64,000 nucleotides of DNA from Parerythrobacter lutipelagi. Lineage in GTDB: Bacteria; Pseudomonadota; Alphaproteobacteria; Sphingomonadales; Sphingomonadaceae. Of this stretch, positions 7,097 through 16,984 are shown in pieces. The number at the start of each line of letters is the position of its first letter. Position 1 is the first letter of the stretch. The translations under genes were made by a program, and so were the position numbers. The notes below the pieces were generated by a model, which made no database searches, was not told the DNA's origin, and saw only the letters and a list, made by a program, of their open reading frames with translations. The stretch lies in the NCBI RefSeq assembly GCF_005434975.1, contig NZ_SKCJ01000001.1, forward strand, positions 62,001 to 126,000, given 5' to 3'.

Positions 7097-9780
7097 TAGA
7101 ATTGAGTACCTACGTTGAATGAGAAAGTCTTGGTATCGTCGCCCTCGACCTTTTTGATGATCTGAGCGAAATCGATACGGAACGGCCCGAATGGCGAGTT
7201 CCAGTTAACCCCGATGCCCACCGAGATGCGGGGGCTGGCGGAGTCGCCCAGGAATGTTTCCTGGAAAGGCGGAATAATCCGGTTGAGCGGTGAACAGGGT
7301 GCATTGGTGCATTCGTTCGGATCGATCGTCGATGCACCGCCATCATTGATAAACAGCGGGTTGCCATCCGTATCACGCAGCTGGAAAGCCAAACCGGTCG
7401 GAAACGGGCTTTGCTGCAGATCGGGCGCGGTGACGTTGAACAGCGCGCCAACATCCATCCAGATCGACGGACGCAAGCCGAGTTCAGAAGCCCCCGAGCC
7501 AAGCGGGATTTCCAGCTCGGCCCGGCCGAGATAGTAAGCCTCGCCGCCAATCGCATCATCGCTGATCTGCTCGCGGTCGGTTACCACCAGACCATCGGGG
7601 TTGTTGGGATCGGCGCTATCCGGGTCAGCAATGATCGGCTGACGCAAGACGCGCGGCCCGACCCCGCGAATATCGAAACCCCGGATCTGCGGCTCACCGA
7701 GGAAGAAGCGATCCGTCAGACGGACACGATCACCGCCATACCCATTGATCACCCCGCCCTCTGCAGTGAGCGAGAAGATGAAGTTATCAAACACATTCCA
7801 ATAGCGCGCGGCTTTGGCCCGGCTGCGAATGAACTTGACCGATCCGCCCAGACCCGCTGCTTCGGCCGTCAATGAAACGGTCATGCCGCGCGTCGGACGG
7901 AAGCGGCTGTTGGTGTTGTCAAAGGCAACTGTCGCGCCAAGGATCGAACTGGTCCGGGTTCCGATGGCATCGCACAGGAACCGTCCGGCGATCAGCGGTT
8001 CGCAGGTGAATACGCCGTCCTGATCGAGATCAGCGAAGAACTGGCTTTCGTCCAGAGACACATCGTCATAGTTGAACGTGTAGCTCCCCACGACCGACAT
8101 ATATTCGGTCAACGGCACGCCCACGCGAAGCGAGGCACCGGTTGTCGACTGGCTGTAGGTGGTGTTCCGGTTCGCGTTGCGGAAGTTGAAGCTGTTGAAA
8201 TCCTGCCGATAAATATCGACACCAGCCGATATATTGCGGTCGAACACATAGGGCTCGGTGAAGCTCAGCCGCGCCGAACGCGAGTAGCGCGAATAGTTGA
8301 CGCTCGCGCCTACGGTCTGGCCGCGACCACGGAAATTGCGCTGACGCACGGAAGCCGCAAGGATGAAGCTTTCGATCGAAGAGAAACCGGCCGACAACTG
8401 CAATTCGCCGGTTGGCTGTTCTTCTACATTCGCTTCGAGAACGATGAGGTCCGGCCGGCTGCCCGGCTTCTGTTCGATCTCGAAGTTTTCCTGGAAGAAA
8501 CCAAGCGATTTGATGCGGTTCGAAGACCGGCTTACGCCTATCGAGTTGAACGCATCGCCTTCAGCTAGGCGGAATTCACGGCGCAGGACCTTGTCCTGTG
8601 TCAGCGTGTTGCCGTTGACATCGATCCGCTCGACATAAACACGCGGTGCTTCGCGCAGAGCGAAGGTGATGTTCATTTCAAGCTCGTCTTTGTTGCGACG
8701 GAACTGCGGTTCGACATCTGCAAACGCATAGCCGAACGTTCCGGCCAGCTCGGTCAACTGCTCCACCGTGTCTTCGACCGACTTGGCATCGTACCAGTCG
8801 CCCTGCTTCATCGGCAGGCGGGTCTGGAGCCGCTCATTGTCGAAATCGCGAATTTGACTGTCGACGGTCACTTCACCGAATTTGTAGCGCTCACCCTCTT
8901 CCACCACATAGGTGATGATGAAGTCTTTCTTGTCCTGCGTCAGCTCGGCGACTGCGGACACGACCCGGAAGTCGGCATAGCCTTCGGTCAGGTAAAACTG
9001 GCGGAGCTTTTGCTGGTCGAAGGCAAGGCGGTCAGGGTCGTAACTGGTGTTGGAACTGAAAAAGCTGGTCCAGCGGGCCTGCTTGGTGATCATTTCACCG
9101 CGCAGGTCGCTGTCGGAAAACACTTCGTTGCCGATCACGTTAATCTGGCGGACCTTGGACTTGGGCCCTTCCGAAATCTCGTAAACGATGTCGACACGGT
9201 TCTGGCTCAACTGGACGATCTTGGGCTCGACCGTCGCAGCGAAGCGGCCTTGCCGCTTGTACAACTCGATAATCCGCTGCGTGTCGGCGCGGACCTTGGA
9301 ACGGGTATAGATCTGGCGCGGCGACAGCTTGATTTCCGGAACGATCTTGTCGTTCTTGATCCGCTTGTTGCCTTCGATGATGATCCGGTTGACGACCGGA
9401 TTTTCGACGATTTCGATCACCACATTACCACCGTCATTGCGCACGGTTGCGGTGGAGAACAGTTCAGTTGCGTAAAGATCCTTGATCGCCTGGTCGGCAG
9501 CTGCCTGCGTGTAGGGATCGCCGACTCGAAGGCGGATGTAGCTGACGATGGTTTCCGGTTCGAGACGCTGCGCACCGGCGACGGCAATCGACTGAATGGT
9601 CTGCACCTGCGGTGTGGCCGGCTGCGGTGCAGGCTGCACCGTTTCCGCTTCATCCTGCGCAAAGGCCACTGCGGGCATGCCTGCGAGCATCGTTGTACCC
9701 AACAAAGCGAGCGCCAAGCGGCGGCCGGTTGTCAGTGTGTTGTCGCTCAGCATTTCCCGTCCAAATGTCGACACGGTCAT
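7096..9780 (-). CDS. bamA: Outer membrane assembly factor BamA
   Basis: Central beta-barrel subunit of the BAM machine that inserts outer-membrane proteins. Five N-terminal POTRA domains precede a C-terminal 16-strand barrel with the conserved loop-6 motif (FFLGEPQIRGFDIRGVGPR; VRGF/Y type) and a final strand ending in phenylalanine (FNVGTQF). The signal peptide ends in VAFAQ. Three starts are possible: GTG 9804, ATG 9780 (chosen, about 894 residues) and ATG 9753, which has the best ribosome site (GGACGGGA). It sits between rseP and ompH, the standard order. Any of the starts gives a plausible exported protein. Confidence 0.96.
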   Translation of the reverse strand: MTVSTFGREMLSDNTLTTGRRLALALLGTTMLAGMPAVAFAQDEAETVQPAPQPATPQVQTIQSIAVAGAQRLEPETIVSYIRLRVGDPYTQAAADQAIKDLYATELFSTATVRNDGGNVVIEIVENPVVNRIIIEGNKRIKNDKIVPEIKLSPRQIYTRSKVRADTQRIIELYKRQGRFAATVEPKIVQLSQNRVDIVYEISEGPKSKVRQINVIGNEVFSDSDLRGEMITKQARWTSFFSSNTSYDPDRLAFDQQKLRQFYLTEGYADFRVVSAVAELTQDKKDFIITYVVEEGERYKFGEVTVDSQIRDFDNERLQTRLPMKQGDWYDAKSVEDTVEQLTELAGTFGYAFADVEPQFRRNKDELEMNITFALREAPRVYVERIDVNGNTLTQDKVLRREFRLAEGDAFNSIGVSRSSNRIKSLGFFQENFEIEQKPGSRPDLIVLEANVEEQPTGELQLSAGFSSIESFILAASVRQRNFRGRGQTVGASVNYSRYSRSARLSFTEPYVFDRNISAGVDIYRQDFNSFNFRNANRNTTYSQSTTGASLRVGVPLTEYMSVVGSYTFNYDDVSLDESQFFADLDQDGVFTCEPLIAGRFLCDAIGTRTSSILGATVAFDNTNSRFRPTRGMTVSLTAEAAGLGGSVKFIRSRAKAARYWNVFDNFIFSLTAEGGVINGYGGDRVRLTDRFFLGEPQIRGFDIRGVGPRVLRQPIIADPDSADPNNPDGLVVTDREQISDDAIGGEAYYLGRAELEIPLGSGASELGLRPSIWMDVGALFNVTAPDLQQSPFPTGLAFQLRDTDGNPLFINDGGASTIDPNECTNAPCSPLNRIIPPFQETFLGDSASPRISVGIGVNWNSPFGPFRIDFAQIIKKVEGDDTKTFSFNVGTQF

Positions 9781-9930
9781 ACGATCCAATCTTAGTTTTT
9801 CCACCCAGCGCCATGCCCGATCATCATCCGGCTTAGGCGCGTTGGCGCCCTGTGCCCGATGCAGCCCCCCCGATCAAGCAAAGTCAGGACCAAACCCCCG
9901 CTTTGTCCCGCGCGAATTCCGTAGCCGCAA

Positions 9931-11061
9931 TCAGCTACCGAACCACGGCAACGACAACACATCGTTGACCGTGACAAACACCATCAGCACGAGCACGATT
10001 GCAATACCGGTGCGGTACGCGATTTCCGTGCCACGTGGACCGATCGGCTTCCGGCGGACTGCTTCAGCCGCGTAGAAAGCCAGATGCCCGCCGTCGAGCG
10101 CGGGGATTGGCAGCAGGTTAATGAACGCCAAGTTAAGCGAGATGAGAGCGATGAACCACACGAAGGGCTGCGGCCCGAGGCTCAGTTGCTCGCCTGAATA
10201 TTTTGCGATCTTGAGCGGTCCGCCCAGTTCATCCAGCCCGCGCTGCCCGGTGATGATCTGCTTGATACCGACGACCATCATGCGCGCCATCGTGGCGCAC
10301 TGGTCGAGCGCCAGCGTGACCGCACTACCCGGGCCCACAGGCTCGAACCTAAGAGGAGAAGAATAAACCCCGATCCGCCCGAGCTTCGACTCATTGCCGA
10401 ACTCGTCTGTCGTGACGGACAAATCGGTCGTCACCTTGATCTGCTGCTGCTCCCCATCGCGCTCGATCGTGAAATCGAAGCTGCGCTCCGGATAGAGGAC
10501 AATCTGGTCGGTCACCTCCTGCAGCGAAGCCACCGCCTGGCCATCAACCGCCAGGATACGGTCGCCCACTTGCATCCCCGCTTCGCGCGCCGACGATTGC
10601 TCGGCAAATCGCGCGATGACGGTTTCCATTCCGCTTTCGACCGGGACCGGCTTGCCGTAAGCCATGAAAAACGCCGCAAAAATCGCGACCGCGACCAGAA
10701 TGTTTGTCGCCGGCCCGGCAAACACGATCAGCGCGCGCTGCCACAACGGCTTGAAATGAAAACTGTCACCGCGTTCAGCCGCGGGCATCTTCGCCAGCTC
10801 GTCCGGATGCGGGATGCTCGCCGGGTCCATATCGCCCTTGAACTGGACATAGCCTCCGAGCGGAAGCATCGAGAGCTTCCAGCGCGTGCCGCGTGTGTCG
10901 GTATAGCCCGCCAGTTCCTTGCCGAAACCGACCGAGAATGCCTCCGCCTTCACGCCGAACAAGCGTCCAACGAGATAATGGCCGAGTTCATGAATCGTAA
11001 CGAGTGGCCCCAGCACGAGCAGGAAACCGAGGATCCACATCCACCATGGGACCGATTGCAT
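9931..11061 (-). CDS. rseP: Site-2 intramembrane zinc protease RseP
   Basis: Intramembrane metalloprotease of 376 residues that completes cleavage of anti-sigma factors and clears signal peptides. The zinc site HELGH is at residues 24-28 in the first membrane segment. A PDZ domain follows (AGMQVGDRILAVDG), then the C-terminal NLLPIPALDGG motif supplying the third zinc ligand. The start at 11061 (MQSVPWWMW) is chosen because it lies 4 bases after the dxr stop; the longer open frame overlaps dxr. The gene is followed by bamA after 126 bases, the usual envelope-stress arrangement. Confidence 0.95.
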   Translation of the reverse strand: MQSVPWWMWILGFLLVLGPLVTIHELGHYLVGRLFGVKAEAFSVGFGKELAGYTDTRGTRWKLSMLPLGGYVQFKGDMDPASIPHPDELAKMPAAERGDSFHFKPLWQRALIVFAGPATNILVAVAIFAAFFMAYGKPVPVESGMETVIARFAEQSSAREAGMQVGDRILAVDGQAVASLQEVTDQIVLYPERSFDFTIERDGEQQQIKVTTDLSVTTDEFGNESKLGRIGVYSSPLRFEPVGPGSAVTLALDQCATMARMMVVGIKQIITGQRGLDELGGPLKIAKYSGEQLSLGPQPFVWFIALISLNLAFINLLPIPALDGGHLAFYAAEAVRRKPIGPRGTEIAYRTGIAIVLVLMVFVTVNDVLSLPWFGS

Positions 11062-11065
11062 CAAT

Positions 11066-12223
11066 TCAGGCGACCTCCAGCATTTCCCGCGCCCTTGCCC
11101 GTGCGGCCTGATCGACATGCAGCACGTCGTCAAGGCTGGCCGGTGCGGGCGGCAGGTTGCTTTGTTGCAGTATGGCCTCGACGCTTAGCGCAATCCGGGT
11201 GAACGGGATGTTACCGGCGAGGAAAGCGGCAACCGCTATCTCGTTCGCCGCGTTGAGCACTGCCGGGGCTGCCCCGCCCGCCTCCACGGCCTCGCGCGCC
11301 AGCCGGGTGGCGGGAAACCGCTGCTCATCGGGTGCGAAGAAGGTCAGCTCGCCGATGGCGGGCAGGTCGAGCGGCTGGAGCGGCGTGTCCATCCGCTGCG
11401 GCCATGCGAGGCAGCTGGCGATGGGCACGCGCATGTCGCTCGGCCCGAGCTGCGCCAGCGTCGAGCCGTCGCGATATTCGACCATCGAATGGATCACGCT
11501 TTGCGGGTGGACCACGATGCGCAGCCGGTCGAGCCCGACGGGGAACAGGTGATGCGCCTCGATATACTCGAGGCCCTTGTTCATCATCGTCGCGGAATCG
11601 ACGCTGATCTTCGCGCCCATGTCCCAATTGGGATGAGCCACAGCCTGCGCCGGCGTGGTTGCCGCCAGTTGTTCCTGCGACCATGTCCGAAGGGGTCCGC
11701 CGCTGGCGGTCAGGGTGATCCGCGCGACATCCTCGATCGCATTGCCCTGCAGGCACTGGAAGATTGCGTTGTGCTCTGAATCGACCGGCAGCAGCGTCGC
11801 GCCGTGCTGCGTCACCGCCCGGGTCATAACGTCGCCGGCGGAAACCAGCGCTTCCTTGTTGGCGAGCGCGATGGTGCCGCCCTGCTCGATCGCCGCCATT
11901 GTTGGAGCGAGTCCCGCACAACCGACAATCGCCGCAACGGTCAGATCGACCGGCCGTGCAGCCGCTTCGCACAGCGCCCGCGCACCGCCCGCTGCGTCGA
12001 TCCCGGAGCCGGATAGCGCCTCGCGCAAATCACCAAGGCATCCCTCGTCCCCGACGACGGCGATTTCCGCATCGAATTCACGCGCCAGCTTGGCCAGATC
12101 AACCGCCGAGCAATTCGCCGTCAGCGCAACGACACGCCATTCGTCACGATTGCGGCGGATCAGGTCGAGCGTCGAAGCCCCTACCGAGCCAGTTGCGCCG
12201 AGGATGGAGATGGATCGGGTCAT
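11066..12223 (-). CDS. dxr: 1-deoxy-D-xylulose 5-phosphate reductoisomerase
   Basis: Second enzyme of the non-mevalonate isoprenoid pathway, converting DXP to MEP with NADPH. 385 residues from the ATG at 12223 (MTRSISILGATGSVG). The nucleotide-binding GATGSVG is at the N-terminus, and the metal/substrate motif PVDSEHNAIFQ is mid-protein. The ATG overlaps the cdsA TGA by four bases, favouring this start over the one at 12238. Its product feeds undecaprenyl phosphate, which the neighbouring uppS makes. Confidence 0.97.
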   Translation of the reverse strand: MTRSISILGATGSVGASTLDLIRRNRDEWRVVALTANCSAVDLAKLAREFDAEIAVVGDEGCLGDLREALSGSGIDAAGGARALCEAAARPVDLTVAAIVGCAGLAPTMAAIEQGGTIALANKEALVSAGDVMTRAVTQHGATLLPVDSEHNAIFQCLQGNAIEDVARITLTASGGPLRTWSQEQLAATTPAQAVAHPNWDMGAKISVDSATMMNKGLEYIEAHHLFPVGLDRLRIVVHPQSVIHSMVEYRDGSTLAQLGPSDMRVPIASCLAWPQRMDTPLQPLDLPAIGELTFFAPDEQRFPATRLAREAVEAGGAAPAVLNAANEIAVAAFLAGNIPFTRIALSVEAILQQSNLPPAPASLDDVLHVDQAARARAREMLEVA

Positions 12224-12897
12224 GGATGCATCGCCCAAAGGGGAAATGCCGCGATTGCGACAGGGAGCATCCCGTCGATCCGATCAAACACGCCGCCGTG
12301 CCCGGGAATTAAATTGGCGCTGTCCTTCACCCCGGCCCTGCGTTTGAGCCAGCTTTCGAAGAAATCGCCGCATTGCGCTAGAACGGCCAGCACTGCGCCG
12401 ATGACGAAGGCGATGATCAACATCGGGCGAATTGTGCCATCTCCGCTGTTGTAGATGAAGAATCCAGCCGAAACCGCTCCCGCGAGTGTCGCCCCCCCGA
12501 TCAGCCCGGCCCAGGTTTTCGACGGGCTGATGCGCGGAGCAATCTTGGGTCCGCCGATAGCACGCCCACTGAAATAGGCGCCGGTGTCAGTGGCGATCAC
12601 AATGGCGATAACACCGAGCAGCACAGCGATTGGAAGATTGGCCAACGAGAAACCAGCCAAGCCGATATAGCCCGCGCCAGCCAAAACGCCGAGCGTCTGT
12701 GCCGTTCCTGTACCGAAAGCCTTGCGCACAAGACGCGCGAACTCGAAGAAACACGCCGCCGCGACAATCGCGACAAACAGGGTCCACAGCCAGCCACCAA
12801 ACCATAGCGCACCGCCAGCAATCGCCAGCATTACAACCGCAGACGCGGCTCTTACACCGAGGTCGGACTTCTTCGCAGGTGCCTCACCGTCCGCCAA
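12220..12897 (-). CDS. cdsA: Phosphatidate cytidylyltransferase
   Basis: Integral-membrane enzyme making CDP-diacylglycerol from phosphatidic acid and CTP, the precursor used by pssA in this window. The family signature is present: SPSKTWAGLIGG, then KDSANLIPGHGGVFDRIDG with the metal-binding acidic residues. Upstream of about residue 13 the frame overlaps uppS. The most plausible start is the TTG at 12897 (MADGEAPAKK), preceded by GGGAGCGG, giving 225 residues and a 14-base overlap with uppS. The exact start is uncertain; function is not. Confidence 0.92.
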   Translation of the reverse strand: MADGEAPAKKSDLGVRAASAVVMLAIAGGALWFGGWLWTLFVAIVAAACFFEFARLVRKAFGTGTAQTLGVLAGAGYIGLAGFSLANLPIAVLLGVIAIVIATDTGAYFSGRAIGGPKIAPRISPSKTWAGLIGGATLAGAVSAGFFIYNSGDGTIRPMLIIAFVIGAVLAVLAQCGDFFESWLKRRAGVKDSANLIPGHGGVFDRIDGMLPVAIAAFPLWAMHP

Positions 12898-13567
12898 AGC
12901 GCCGCTCCCGTCCTGCGAAATTGTCCAGCGCCTCTTGCAAGTGCTCGACCGTGAAATCGGGCCACAGCGTATCGACGAACAGCATTTCGGCATAAGCGCT
13001 CTGCCACAGCAGGAAGTTCGACAGGCGGACTTCGCCGCTGGTGCGGATCAGCAAGTCGAGCGGCGGCAGATCGGCGGTGTCGAGGTGCAGGCCGATGCTT
13101 TCGGTCGTAACCTCGCCCATTGTCGCCGCCTTCGCCGCCGCGCGGGCGATCTCGCCCTGCGAACCATAGTTGAGCGCCACCGCAATCGTGTGGTCGCCTG
13201 CACTCGTCTTCGCCAGCGCATCTTCGAGCATTTCGACGATATCGGGCGCAAGCCCTTGCCAGTCGCCGATAATCTTGAGCCGGACCTTGTTGTCGATGAA
13301 TTCCTGCAAGTCCGATTTGATGAACTTGCGCATCAAATTCATCAGGTCGTCCACCTCCTGCTCGTCACGCTTCCAGTTCTCCGAACTGAAGGCGTAGAGC
13401 GTGAGGCATTCGAGCCCGAGATCGCCGCAATTGCGCACCAGTTCGCGCACCGCCTCGACCCCGCGCTGGTGACCCATCGCGCGCGGCAACAGTTTGCGCT
13501 TCGCCCACCGCCCATTGCCATCCATGATGATGGCTACGTGTTTCGCGCGCTGGCTCTCCGAGCTCAT
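12884..13567 (-). CDS. uppS: Undecaprenyl diphosphate synthase (cis-prenyltransferase)
   Basis: Makes the C55 lipid carrier for peptidoglycan and surface glycans from IPP and FPP. 227 residues. The catalytic aspartate D16 lies in IIMDGNGRWAKRK, and the C-terminal IRTSGEVRLSNFLLWQSAY motif binds pyrophosphate. It stands 25 bases downstream of frr and overlaps cdsA, so it is probably part of one transcript from pyrH or frr to fabZ. Confidence 0.97.
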   Translation of the reverse strand: MSSESQRAKHVAIIMDGNGRWAKRKLLPRAMGHQRGVEAVRELVRNCGDLGLECLTLYAFSSENWKRDEQEVDDLMNLMRKFIKSDLQEFIDNKVRLKIIGDWQGLAPDIVEMLEDALAKTSAGDHTIAVALNYGSQGEIARAAAKAATMGEVTTESIGLHLDTADLPPLDLLIRTSGEVRLSNFLLWQSAYAEMLFVDTLWPDFTVEHLQEALDNFAGRERRFGGR

Positions 13568-13592
13568 CTTTCGGTCCGACAGGCTCCCGACC

Positions 13593-14150
13593 TCACTGGG
13601 TCAGGATTTCCTTTTCCTTGTGCGCAGCAGCTTCATCGCACTCGGCAACATATTTGTCGGTCAGTTTCTGGACTTCATCTTCCGAACGCTTGCGATCGTC
13701 TTCGGAGATTTGCTTCTTCTTTTCGTCGTCTTTCAGGTCTTCCATTCCGTCGCGGCGAACGTTGCGGATCGCGATCTTGGCGCCTTCGGCATATTTCCCA
13801 GCCAGCTTTGCCAGCTCCTTGCGGCGTTCCTCGGTCAGGTCGGGCATCGGCAGGCGCAGCGTCTGGCCGTCCTGCATCGGGTTGAGGCCGAGATTGGCGT
13901 GGGCAATGCCCTTCTCCACCGCAGTCACATTGGCCTTGTCCCACACCTGCACGCTGAGCATGCGCGGTTCAGGGGCGGAAACGGTCGCCACCTGGTTGAG
14001 CGGCATCATGGAGCCGTAGACTTCGCACATTACCGGATCGAGCAGCGAGACATTGGCGCGGCCCGTGCGCAGACCGCCGAGGTCGCTCTTCAGCGCTTCC
14101 ACTGCGCCTTTCATCCGGCGCTCGATATCGTTCTTGTCAAAATTGGCCAT
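13593..14150 (-). CDS. frr: Ribosome recycling factor
   Basis: 185-residue tRNA-shaped protein that, with EF-G, splits post-termination ribosomes. The characteristic N-terminal region ([14 protein letters not shown]) and the C-terminal helical region ([15 protein letters not shown]) are present. Position between pyrH and uppS is the usual bacterial order. Confidence 0.98.
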   Translation of the reverse strand: MANFDKNDIERRMKGAVEALKSDLGGLRTGRANVSLLDPVMCEVYGSMMPLNQVATVSAPEPRMLSVQVWDKANVTAVEKGIAHANLGLNPMQDGQTLRLPMPDLTEERRKELAKLAGKYAEGAKIAIRNVRRDGMEDLKDDEKKKQISEDDRKRSEDEVQKLTDKYVAECDEAAAHKEKEILTQ

Positions 14151-14175
14151 GATCCGGCTTCCTCACTCTCAAGAC

Positions 14176-14901
14176 TTACTCTGTGTGATTGGTCACGATC
14201 GTCTGCACGCCCTCGCCAGAAAGCACGCGGGCCAGATTGCCCTTCTCGCGGATGGAAAACACGACGATCGGAATATCGTTGTCGCGGCACAAAGCGACCG
14301 CACTGGCATCCATAACCTTCAGATCGTCTGCCAGAACCTTGCCATAACTCACTGTTTCATAGCGCTTTGCATCGGCATTTTTTTTCGGATCGCTGTCATA
14401 CACGCCATCGACGCTCGTTCCCTTGAACAAGGCCCCGCAATCCATTTCTGCTGCGCGCAATGCTGCTCCGCTGTCGGTCGTGAAATAGGGTGCGCCGACG
14501 CCCGCGGCAAAAATCACCACCCGGCCTTTTTCGAGATGCCGCTCCGCACGGCGGCGAATTACCGGCTCACAGACCTGGTCCATTTGCACCGCGCTTTGCA
14601 CGCGGGTCTGTACCCCCAACTGCTCCAGCGCGCTCTGCATCGCCAGCGCGTTCATCACAGTGGCGAGCATTCCCATGTAATCGGCCTGCGCACGGTCCAT
14701 CCCCTGTGCCGCGCCTGCCATACCGCGAAAGATATTGCCGCCGCCGATGACAAGGCAGATTTCCAGCCCTGTTTCCTTGGCGGCCTTCACTTCCTTGGCC
14801 AATTCGAGCACGAAGGCCGGATCGATTCCGAATTGCTGATCCCCCATCAACACCTCACCTGAAAGTTTCAGGAGAATGCGCTTGTATTGCGGGTCGGCCA
14901 T
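14176..14901 (-). CDS. pyrH: Uridylate kinase (UMP kinase)
   Basis: Phosphorylates UMP to UDP with ATP in pyrimidine nucleotide synthesis; 241 residues, hexameric amino-acid-kinase fold. N-terminal [14 protein letters not shown] and the GGGNIFRG glycine loop are diagnostic, with a [12 protein letters not shown] stretch. It begins the minus-strand run pyrH-frr-uppS; rpsB and tsf, often directly upstream in other genera, here lie about 3 kb away with other genes between. Confidence 0.97.
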   Translation of the reverse strand: MADPQYKRILLKLSGEVLMGDQQFGIDPAFVLELAKEVKAAKETGLEICLVIGGGNIFRGMAGAAQGMDRAQADYMGMLATVMNALAMQSALEQLGVQTRVQSAVQMDQVCEPVIRRRAERHLEKGRVVIFAAGVGAPYFTTDSGAALRAAEMDCGALFKGTSVDGVYDSDPKKNADAKRYETVSYGKVLADDLKVMDASAVALCRDNDIPIVVFSIREKGNLARVLSGEGVQTIVTNHTE

Positions 14902-15000
14902 GGGCGAGAAGAATCCGTTATGCGTTGCGGGATGCGGCGTTCCTTAGCCGGATGACTTTCGGGTGGCAAAGGGAAAGCCAAAAGGAAAGAGGGTACGGTT

Positions 15001-16065
15001 ATGCGCAAGTTGGTGATTGGGCTGGTCGTGGTGGCCATCGCGCTGGCCGTGGGCGTTTTCGCCTTTCAGCGCGATATCGGAAACTGGCTGTTCGAGCGTG
15101 CGGCTCAGCAACGCGTCGGTGCCGATCGGGCCGGTTTCGGTGACGGCCTCAGCGTCGGCCTGTGCGGTACCGGCTCGCCCCTGCCCAATCCGGCACGCGC
15201 TGGACCGTGCAATATCATCATCGCGGGCGAGCGTGTGTTTGTTGTCGACATGGGTGAAGGCGGCGCGCGCAACCTCAACCTGATGGGCATCGATCCCGGC
15301 CGCATCGAAGCGGTATTCCTGACCCACTTCCACTCCGATCATATCGACGGGATGGGGCCGCTCGCCCTGCTCCACTGGACCGGCGCGAACGCCGATACTC
15401 CGCTGGCGGTCATCGGACCTGACGGGTTGCAGCAGGTGGTCGAGGGATTCAACGCGGTCTATCGTGCCGATCACGGCTACCGCGTGGCGCATCATGGCGA
15501 AACGATCGTGCCCCCGACCGGCGGGGGCTTCCGCGCCATGAGCTTTACAATGCCGGCAAGCCCGCAAGTCGTATTCGAGCAGGACGGGCTGCGCGTCACG
15601 GCCTTCCCGGTGCAGCACGATCCGGTCAAACCGGCGGTCGGGTACCGGTTCGATTACAAAGGCCGGTCGGTGGTGATCAGCGGCGACACTGCGCGGTCCG
15701 CATCGCTGGAAGCGGCGGCGAAGGGCGCCGATATACTGATACACGATGCGCTGCAGCCGCAGATGGTGGGCAAGATCACCGACGCCCTGGAATCCGCTGG
15801 CCAGTCGAACACGGCTCAGATCACCCGCGACATCCTCGACTACCATGCCTCGCCGGAAGACGCTGCGAAAAGCGCACAAGCGGCGGGTGTCAAACAGCTT
15901 GTGCTGAGCCACCTTGTCCCGCCGATCCCCGGCTCGTTCTTCTACCCGGCGTTTCTCGGTGATGCGGCGGATCATTTTGGCGGAGCGATCATCGTTGGCG
16001 AGGACGGAATGATCTTCACTCTGCCGGCAAACAGCGACACTATCGAAGCCAGTACCCGGCTATGA
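15001..16065 (+). CDS. MBL-fold metallo-hydrolase, membrane-anchored or exported
   Basis: 354-residue metallo-beta-lactamase-fold protein with an N-terminal hydrophobic segment (residues 3-23) that should anchor it in the membrane or act as a signal. The dinuclear metal motif THFHSDHIDG and the later ISGDTARS (metal-bridging Asp) and LSHLVPP histidine are present, typical of the RNase Z/arylsulfatase-like branch. RNase Z itself is cytoplasmic, so an extracytoplasmic phosphodiesterase or sulfatase role is more likely (inference). AGAGGG upstream of 15001 supports the start. Its last codons overlap the start of the metallophosphoesterase gene by four bases. Confidence 0.85.
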   Translation: MRKLVIGLVVVAIALAVGVFAFQRDIGNWLFERAAQQRVGADRAGFGDGLSVGLCGTGSPLPNPARAGPCNIIIAGERVFVVDMGEGGARNLNLMGIDPGRIEAVFLTHFHSDHIDGMGPLALLHWTGANADTPLAVIGPDGLQQVVEGFNAVYRADHGYRVAHHGETIVPPTGGGFRAMSFTMPASPQVVFEQDGLRVTAFPVQHDPVKPAVGYRFDYKGRSVVISGDTARSASLEAAAKGADILIHDALQPQMVGKITDALESAGQSNTAQITRDILDYHASPEDAAKSAQAAGVKQLVLSHLVPPIPGSFFYPAFLGDAADHFGGAIIVGEDGMIFTLPANSDTIEASTRL

Positions 16066-16892
16066 AACTGCGCCCGATATTCGCACTGGTCCTGCTTGCC
16101 GGGATCATCGGGTTCAGCGCAAAAGCCTGGTCCGACACCATGGGCGCACCGCATGTCGAACGGACACAGGTGGTGCTCAAGGCGCTGTCGGCCAACAGCG
16201 CCCCCCTCACCATCGCGCTGATCAGCGATATCCATGTTGCCGGACCGGATATGTCACCTGACCGGCTGGAAGAGATCGTCGAGCAGATCAACGCCCTTAA
16301 ACCCGATATCGTGCTGATCGCGGGCGACCTCGTCAGCGAAAAGCGCGTAGCAACGCATATGTATACGCCGGAAGAAATCGTCGCTCCGCTCGGCAAGCTG
16401 GATGCCCGGCTTGGCGTCGTGGCGGTACCGGGCAATCATGATCACTGGTTCGACCTGCCGGGACTCGCGGCCGAGCTGGAGAAGCACGGCATCGCCTTGC
16501 TGTCGAATGACGCAATCAGGCGTGGTCCGCTGGTAATCGGCGGGCTGGACGATGATTTCACCGATCGAGCCGATCTGGCCAAGACGCTCGCGGCCATGCG
16601 CGGCCTGCAAGGCACCCGGCTCCTGCTTAGCCACAGCCCGGACCCCTTCCCCAATGTGCCCAATTCCGTTCCGCTGATGCTCGCCGGACATACGCATTGC
16701 GGGCAAATCGCATACCCGTGGGGCGGCGCACCCGCGACGATGTCCGATTATGGAGAACGCTACGCCTGCGGACGGGTCGATGAATACGGGCGCACTCTGG
16801 TTGTCGGCGCGGGGCTCGGCACCAGCCTGCTTCCCATTCGGCTATTCACTCAGGCGGAAATCTGGCTGATCGAACTGGTTCCGGCACGATAA
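16062..16892 (+). CDS. Calcineurin-like metallophosphoesterase
   Basis: 276-residue phosphoesterase of the YkuE/YaeI-like family, with an N-terminal hydrophobic segment (about residues 5-22) placing the catalytic domain outside the cytoplasm or at the membrane. All metal-binding motifs are visible in order: SDIHVAG, AGDLVSE, GNHDHW, LLSHSPD and AGHTHCGQ. The ATG overlaps the stop of the MBL-fold gene (ATGA), so the two hydrolases are translationally coupled and likely act on related substrates. Relatives remove headgroups from UDP-diacylglucosamine or from phospholipids; the substrate here is unknown. Confidence 0.87.
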   Translation: MKLRPIFALVLLAGIIGFSAKAWSDTMGAPHVERTQVVLKALSANSAPLTIALISDIHVAGPDMSPDRLEEIVEQINALKPDIVLIAGDLVSEKRVATHMYTPEEIVAPLGKLDARLGVVAVPGNHDHWFDLPGLAAELEKHGIALLSNDAIRRGPLVIGGLDDDFTDRADLAKTLAAMRGLQGTRLLLSHSPDPFPNVPNSVPLMLAGHTHCGQIAYPWGGAPATMSDYGERYACGRVDEYGRTLVVGAGLGTSLLPIRLFTQAEIWLIELVPAR

Positions 16893-16900
16893 TGATCACT

Positions 16901-16931
16901 GCCCGATCGATCTGCAGGCAGTAAATCGGGC
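16901..16931 (+). terminator. Possible terminator after the metallophosphoesterase gene
   Basis: GCCCGAT (16901-16907) pairs with ATCGGGC (16925-16931), with an inner CTGC/GCAG pair, followed by GTTCATTTTC. The T run is weak, so this is tentative. Confidence 0.4.
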
Positions 16932-16984
16932 GTTCATTTTCAGGTCTGCAGTTTGCCTGAATTATTCAAGGAAGCCGGGGGTTT

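Noticed and set aside
14944-15975. 343-codon minus-strand frame opposite the MBL-fold gene
   Set aside because: The plus-strand gene has the HxHxDH metal motif, a ribosome site and ATGA coupling to the next gene; the minus frame shows no domain.
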